A stretch of 64,000 bases of DNA from Modicisalibacter radicis (GTDB lineage Bacteria > Pseudomonadota > Gammaproteobacteria > Pseudomonadales > Halomonadaceae), in the NCBI RefSeq assembly GCF_900961225.1, contig NZ_CAAHFN010000098.1:152378-216377 (forward strand), read 5' to 3'. The position numbers were made by a program, and so were the translations under genes. Under the pieces are notes generated by a model that saw only the letters and a list, made by a program, of their open reading frames with translations, searched no databases and had not been told where the DNA came from. Each line of letters opens with the position of its first letter. The first letter of the stretch is position 1. Below are positions 60,400-64,000 of this stretch, piece by piece.

Positions 60400-61572
60400 T
60401 TACTCGACGATGTGAAACTGGTCGAAGATCGTTTCATTAAGCGTGATCCCGAGTCCTGGAATATCGTCGCTCAAGTCGAGATGCCCATCGATGGGTTTGG
60501 GGTCGCCATCGAATAGGTAATAGAAGAGTTCGTTGCCGATCTCGACGTCATGCACCGGAAAGAACTCCGACATCGGTGAGGCGAGCGATGCCATCGTCAG
60601 GTGATAATTGTGCATTTGTCCCGCATGGGGGATCACAGGAATCTCGAAGGCCTCGGCCATGGCGTTGATCTTGCGCGCCACGCTGATGCCACCGACTCGG
60701 TTGGTATCGTACTGAATCACTGAAATGGCCTTCTTCTCCAGCAATTGGCGAAAGCCGTGCACGGTGAACTCGTGCTCGCCGCCGGAAATCGGCATCGGTG
60801 CGATACGGTTGAGCTCGGCATAACCGTCGATATCGTCGGCGATCACCGGCTCTTCCAGCCAGCGCAGCGAGAAGGGTTCCAGTTTCGGCAGCATGCGTCG
60901 GGCGTAGTCGAGATTCCATCCCATGTAGCAATCGGCCATCAGGTCGATGTCCTCGCCGATCACTTCGCGCACCGCGGCCACGCTCTTGATGTTATCGCGC
61001 ATGCCACCGGGCCCATCCCTGGGCCCGTAACCGAAACGCATCTTCATCGCCGTGAAGCCCTGGTCGAGATAGGCTTGCGCTTCGCGCTGCATCGTCTTGC
61101 GATCGGTGTGGTAGAGCTTGGAGGCGTAGCACGGGATCTTCTCCTTGGTCCGTCCGCCCAGTAGCTTGAACACCGGCTTGCCGAGCGCCTTGCCCATGAC
61201 GTCCCAGATAGCGATGTCGACCCCCGAGATCGCCGCCATGCCGATGCCGCGCCGCCCCCAGGCCAGTATCGCGCGATACATGCGCTGCCACAGGTACTCG
61301 TAGTCGAACGGGTCCTGGCCGATGATCAGGGGGGCGAGGTGCTGGTCGATGATCGTCTTGGCGACACGTGGCGCCAGGGCCACGTTGCCGAGCCCGACTA
61401 TGCCCTCGTCCGTTTCGACCTCGACCACCGTCCAGCCATGGAACCGGAAACTGCCCATCGCATCGCCGCGGTCCCACAGGGCATCCATGGCATTGGTACA
61501 GAAGTGTGGCTGTGGCGGCACCGTGTCGCCCTTCCACTCGAAGACACGGGCCCTGATCTGCGTGATTCTCAT
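60400..61572 (-). CDS. Enolase-superfamily acid-sugar dehydratase (RhmD-like)
   Basis: This ~390-residue protein resembles L-rhamnonate dehydratase and related aldonate dehydratases. The barrel carries a Lys in TAMKMRFGYGPRDG, metal ligands Asp in LMADCYMGWN, Glu in LRWLEEPV and Glu in ISGGEHEF, and the base His in VIPHAGQMHNYH. The D-C-Y/W-M motif is what I associate with RhmD. It would convert a sugar acid to its 2-keto-3-deoxy form. I start at MRITQI (GGA 8 bases upstream); MDKIM four codons earlier has no site. It is flanked by the pdxA2-like gene and the Tct transporter. Confidence 0.87.
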   Translation of the reverse strand: MRITQIRARVFEWKGDTVPPQPHFCTNAMDALWDRGDAMGSFRFHGWTVVEVETDEGIVGLGNVALAPRVAKTIIDQHLAPLIIGQDPFDYEYLWQRMYRAILAWGRRGIGMAAISGVDIAIWDVMGKALGKPVFKLLGGRTKEKIPCYASKLYHTDRKTMQREAQAYLDQGFTAMKMRFGYGPRDGPGGMRDNIKSVAAVREVIGEDIDLMADCYMGWNLDYARRMLPKLEPFSLRWLEEPVIADDIDGYAELNRIAPMPISGGEHEFTVHGFRQLLEKKAISVIQYDTNRVGGISVARKINAMAEAFEIPVIPHAGQMHNYHLTMASLASPMSEFFPVHDVEIGNELFYYLFDGDPKPIDGHLDLSDDIPGLGITLNETIFDQFHIVE

Positions 61573-61601
61573 AATCTTGTCCATATAGCGTTGCGAGACG
61601 A

Positions 61602-62636
61602 TCAGCGGGAGAACCGGGTGCTGGCCGCCATCTGGCAAGCTAGTTTGAAGGCGTTATGGGTCGGGCGGAGATTGGCTTTTCCTGAACTGGCAATGTCATA
61701 GGCCGTGCCGTGTGCTGGCGTGGTAATGGGAATCGGTAGGCCGCCGTGAACCGTGACCCCTTCATGAAAACCGAGAAGTTTTATGGCGATCTGCCCTTGA
61801 TCGTGAAACATAGTGACCACGGCGTCGTATTCCCCGTCACGTACTTTAAGAAATAATGTGTCAGCGGGATGAGGGCCGGAAACCGTTAGCCCCTCGGCTT
61901 GTGCTTTTTCCACTGCGGGGGCGATGGTGTCAATTTCCTCGCGACCGCAGGTGCCACTCTCGCCACCATGTGGATTGAACGCCGCGACGGCGATGCGTGG
62001 ATCGACAACTCCGGCCAAACGTAGTGACTTGTCGGTGAGGCGTGTTGCTTTCAGGATACGTTCACGCGTGACGTAGGAAGGCGCGTCCTTCAATGGAATA
62101 TGTGATGAGATACGTGAGGTCCAAATACTGCCGAATGTATTGAACTCGCAGGTATATTCATCGACACCCAGATAATCAGCGAAGAATCCCAGTTCATCCT
62201 CGTAGTTCATGCCCCCGAGCTTCATGGCGTACTTGTTCAGCGGGCCGAAGCAAATCCCATCGATATCGCCCCGCACGGCGGCGTCCAGACATTGGGTCAG
62301 GGCCTGGCGAGCGGACCGTCCGCCTGCAGCGTTAGCTTCGCCGTAGCGGGTCTCCTCGCGGGAGATGCTATCGATGGGCATCAATACGGGCGTCGAGTGT
62401 CCTCGTGCCTCGGCGAAGCTTTCGACTGCAGGCAAGTCGAGCCGGGTACCGGCGACGCGCTGACCCTCTTCCCAGAGCCAGGGGTCGGCAACCAGCACCG
62501 TGTGTCCGCTCTCCTGGGTAGCGGGCTCCGCCAGAAGCTTGGCGATCAGCTCCGGACCGATTCCTCCGGGGTCGCCGAGGACGAGGCCGATGAGCGGGCA
62601 GTCGCCGGATCGGGAGGTGTCGCGCAGGGGGGGCAT
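61602..62636 (-). CDS. PdxA2-like 4-phospho-acid dehydrogenase
   Basis: This 344-residue protein belongs to the PdxA family, with GLVLGDPGGIGPELIAK at the N terminus and the three metal-binding histidines in SRISSHIPLKDAP, TMFHDQGQIAIK and TPAHGTAYDIA. In acid-sugar loci the PdxA2 branch oxidises and decarboxylates D-threonate- or D-erythronate-4-phosphate made by a DUF1537 kinase. Here it lies with Tct uptake, HIBADH dehydrogenases and a DenD-like gene, so I favour that branch over vitamin B6 synthesis. No DUF1537 kinase is in the window. The start at MPPLRD has AGGA 10 bases upstream. Confidence 0.85.
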   Translation of the reverse strand: MPPLRDTSRSGDCPLIGLVLGDPGGIGPELIAKLLAEPATQESGHTVLVADPWLWEEGQRVAGTRLDLPAVESFAEARGHSTPVLMPIDSISREETRYGEANAAGGRSARQALTQCLDAAVRGDIDGICFGPLNKYAMKLGGMNYEDELGFFADYLGVDEYTCEFNTFGSIWTSRISSHIPLKDAPSYVTRERILKATRLTDKSLRLAGVVDPRIAVAAFNPHGGESGTCGREEIDTIAPAVEKAQAEGLTVSGPHPADTLFLKVRDGEYDAVVTMFHDQGQIAIKLLGFHEGVTVHGGLPIPITTPAHGTAYDIASSGKANLRPTHNAFKLACQMAASTRFSR

Positions 62637-62698
62637 GGCTGTCGTATCCTTTCGTGACGACGCCATTAAAGGGCGTCTGTGTTATTGTTTCTGGTCTT

Positions 62699-62714
62699 CT
62701 GGTTGTATCACCAG
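62699..62714. promoter_or_regulatory. Operator-like dyad in the pdxA2/GntR divergent promoter
   Basis: CTGGT and ACCAG flank six bases within the 222-bp AT-rich gap between the PdxA2-like and GntR starts. FadR-type operators use TGGT/ACCA halves, usually with a shorter spacer, so this is a plausible but imperfect site for the adjacent regulator. Confidence 0.4.
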
Positions 62715-62858
62715 TCCAGTTAACGTCAAGACTAGTTGTTGAAATGGAGGCGTCAAGGCGGAAATGTGCCATATTTTGTTAGACTTAGGTGGTAACAAGG
62801 TTGTGAAAGACTCACGAGTGGACTAAATAATAGACCAGTAGTTGAGGGGGCAGGTACG

Positions 62859-63617
62859 ATGGACAATCCAGCCTTTGCGTTCGAAAAGACGCTGAGAAAC
62901 AAGACCAAGAAGGAGCTGCTGGCCGACAAGCTGGTCGAAATGATCCGCAATCGCCTGCTTCAGGATGGCGATGAGTTGCCCAGCGAGCGCGAGATGGCGC
63001 AACTGTTCGGCGTGAGTCGCGAGACCATCCGCGGTGCGGTGGCCCAACTGGCGGCGCTGGGGGTAGTCAGCGTGTCGCATGGCAGCAAGACGCGAGTCCG
63101 AGCCGACGAGCAGGTACTTCGCCATTATCATCTTATGCAGGATGGGGGGCCGGAGACCGATGCCCGGACACCGCGCTATGAAATCGACAGCGTCTACGAG
63201 AGCCGGCTGGTGATCGAGGCGGCGATCGCCCGGCGGGCGGCCTTGAAGATCGATGCGTACGGTGTCGCCCAGCTCGAGAAGATGCTCGAGACCCAATCCG
63301 AGTGCGATCAGACCAACCCGATTCCCTTCCAGATGTCGGACAAGGCGTTTCACAAGCTGATCTCGGAGTACGCCTGCAACGCCATCTTGCTCAAGTATGC
63401 CGAGGAGCTTTACAGCTTCGACCTTTATATCCGACGCAGCGTATTGCTCGAGCCCGGCGCGGTCGAGCGCAGTTACCGCGAGCACGTGTACATCGTCGAG
63501 GCCTTGCGACGAGGCGACCCGGATGCTGCCGAACGCGCCATGCTCGCGCATCTCGACAGTGTCTACCGCACGACCAAGGAGAAAATGGCCGCCGTCCCCG
63601 ATCTGGGGCAGGCGTGA
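62859..63617 (+). CDS. GntR-family regulator (FCD subfamily) of the acid-sugar locus
   Basis: This 252-residue FadR-type regulator has an N-terminal winged helix (about residues 20-85: DGDELPSEREMAQLFGVSRE, TIRGAVAQLAALGVVSV) and an FCD domain with metal-site histidines suggested by DKAFHKLI, YREHVYIVEA and MLAHLDSV. AGG precedes the ATG. It is divergent from the long pdxA2-dehydratase-tct-dehydrogenase operon and upstream of a DenD-like gene, so it probably responds to the imported acid or its product. Confidence 0.92.
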   Translation: MDNPAFAFEKTLRNKTKKELLADKLVEMIRNRLLQDGDELPSEREMAQLFGVSRETIRGAVAQLAALGVVSVSHGSKTRVRADEQVLRHYHLMQDGGPETDARTPRYEIDSVYESRLVIEAAIARRAALKIDAYGVAQLEKMLETQSECDQTNPIPFQMSDKAFHKLISEYACNAILLKYAEELYSFDLYIRRSVLLEPGAVERSYREHVYIVEALRRGDPDAAERAMLAHLDSVYRTTKEKMAAVPDLGQA

Positions 63618-63770
63618 GCAGGAGCGCAGGACAATGCGCCACCGGGTTGCGCGCGCCCTGGACGACCGCGTCATCGAGCAGATGCTGTTCAACCTGCCGT
63701 CGGGCCGGCGGCCTACGGGCTGCAGGTCCGGCCTGCATGGCATTTAACCAACGACGATTGAGGATGGACG

Positions 63771-64000
63771 ATGCACGTATTGATCACCGGCGCGGCCGGC
63801 TTTCTCGGCCAGCGCCTGGCGAAGACGCTGCTCGAACGCGGCGAGGTCGACGGCAGGGCCGTGACGCGCCTGTCGCTCGTCGACCGGGTCGCTCCGGCGC
63901 CGCCGTCTCACGACACGATCCGGCTCGATTGCCGGGCCATGGACATCACCCGCCCCGGTGCGCTGGACAGCCTGCTCGGCGAACGCCCCGAGGTCATCTA
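63771..64000 (+). CDS. DenD-like NAD-dependent epimerase/dehydrogenase, 3' end outside window
   Basis: The first 76 codons are visible and the gene continues past the window. The N terminus MHVLITGAAGFLGQRLAKTL is an extended-SDR NAD-binding motif, and VTRLSLVDRVAP followed by LDCRAMDITRPGALDSLL resembles D-erythronate dehydrogenase (DenD), the first enzyme of D-erythronate breakdown. AGGA lies 7 bases before the ATG. Its place beside a PdxA2-like gene and HIBADH dehydrogenases supports an acid-sugar role. Confidence 0.78.
   Translation, partial: MHVLITGAAGFLGQRLAKTLLERGEVDGRAVTRLSLVDRVAPAPPSHDTIRLDCRAMDITRPGALDSLLGERPEVI

Noticed and set aside
63634..63747. Short frame between the GntR and DenD-like genes
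   Set aside because: The 37-codon frame has a poorly spaced ribosome site and no recognisable features; the gap is more likely a leader region.
1..64000. CRISPR arrays, prophage, intact insertion sequences, tRNA or rRNA genes
   Set aside because: No regularly spaced repeats, no transposase or phage structural proteins and no tRNA/rRNA-like sequence were recognised while reading both strands.

Overview
The window is GC-rich chromosomal DNA of a free-living gammaproteobacterium, most likely a halomonad (Halomonas or a close relative). This rests on the recC-recB-recD gene order, the wealth of TRAP and tripartite tricarboxylate (Tct) uptake systems, a PdxI-type pyridoxal reductase, DUF1127 and DUF1028 proteins, and dispersed palindromic repeats of a style I associate with halomonads. 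No species marker (rRNA, tRNA) is present, so the genus is an inference.

Layout. 0-7 kb: the 3' end of an AGE-family sugar isomerase, a TRAP transporter (dctP-dctQ-dctM, minus strand), a divergent sodium:solute symporter and an EamA-type exporter, closed by a 143-bp palindromic element. 7-20 kb: regulator/enzyme pairs, including LysR with a pdxI-like reductase, LysR with an SDR, AraC with a LysE exporter, and a YfcC transporter-DUF1028-M20 amidohydrolase operon flanked by GntR and MocR regulators, with a perfect 28-bp palindrome upstream of the operon. 20-30 kb: DUF1835 and DUF427 proteins, a MexEF-like RND efflux pair with a divergent LysR gene, then an SDR, a heme-oxygenase-like monooxygenase and a CbiX-type chelatase. 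30-35 kb: an AT-richer cassette with a second TRAP transporter, a GntR regulator and an enolase-superfamily acid-sugar dehydratase, probably acquired by transfer. 36-47 kb: a PAP2 phosphatase and a translationally coupled recC-recB-recD operon. 47-51 kb: a debris zone with a decayed LysR gene, a TPP riboswitch, a NUDIX gene, a thiD fragment, an intact 3-hydroxyisobutyrate-dehydrogenase-like gene, an old-yellow-enzyme gene with a lost start, and epimerase and HepT fragments. 51-53.8 kb: a siderophore-interacting protein behind a Fur-box-like site and two minor genes. 53.9-64 kb: a coherent acid-sugar catabolic locus of a PdxA2-like dehydrogenase, an RhmD-like dehydratase, TctCBA uptake, two HIBADH-family dehydrogenases and an FAD-linked 2-hydroxyacid dehydrogenase, divergent from a GntR regulator and the start of a DenD-like epimerase/dehydrogenase.

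The most unusual signals are palindromic repetitive elements sitting in frame inside recB and recD (with a second copy of the recB family near 49.2 kb), an orphan recD relic beyond the PAP2 gene, a TPP riboswitch feeding a NUDIX gene and a thiD fragment, and a complete uptake/catabolic locus for a probable four-carbon or aldonic acid. I saw no CRISPR array, prophage, intact insertion sequence, tRNA or rRNA. All family names come from reading the translations; no database search was run.
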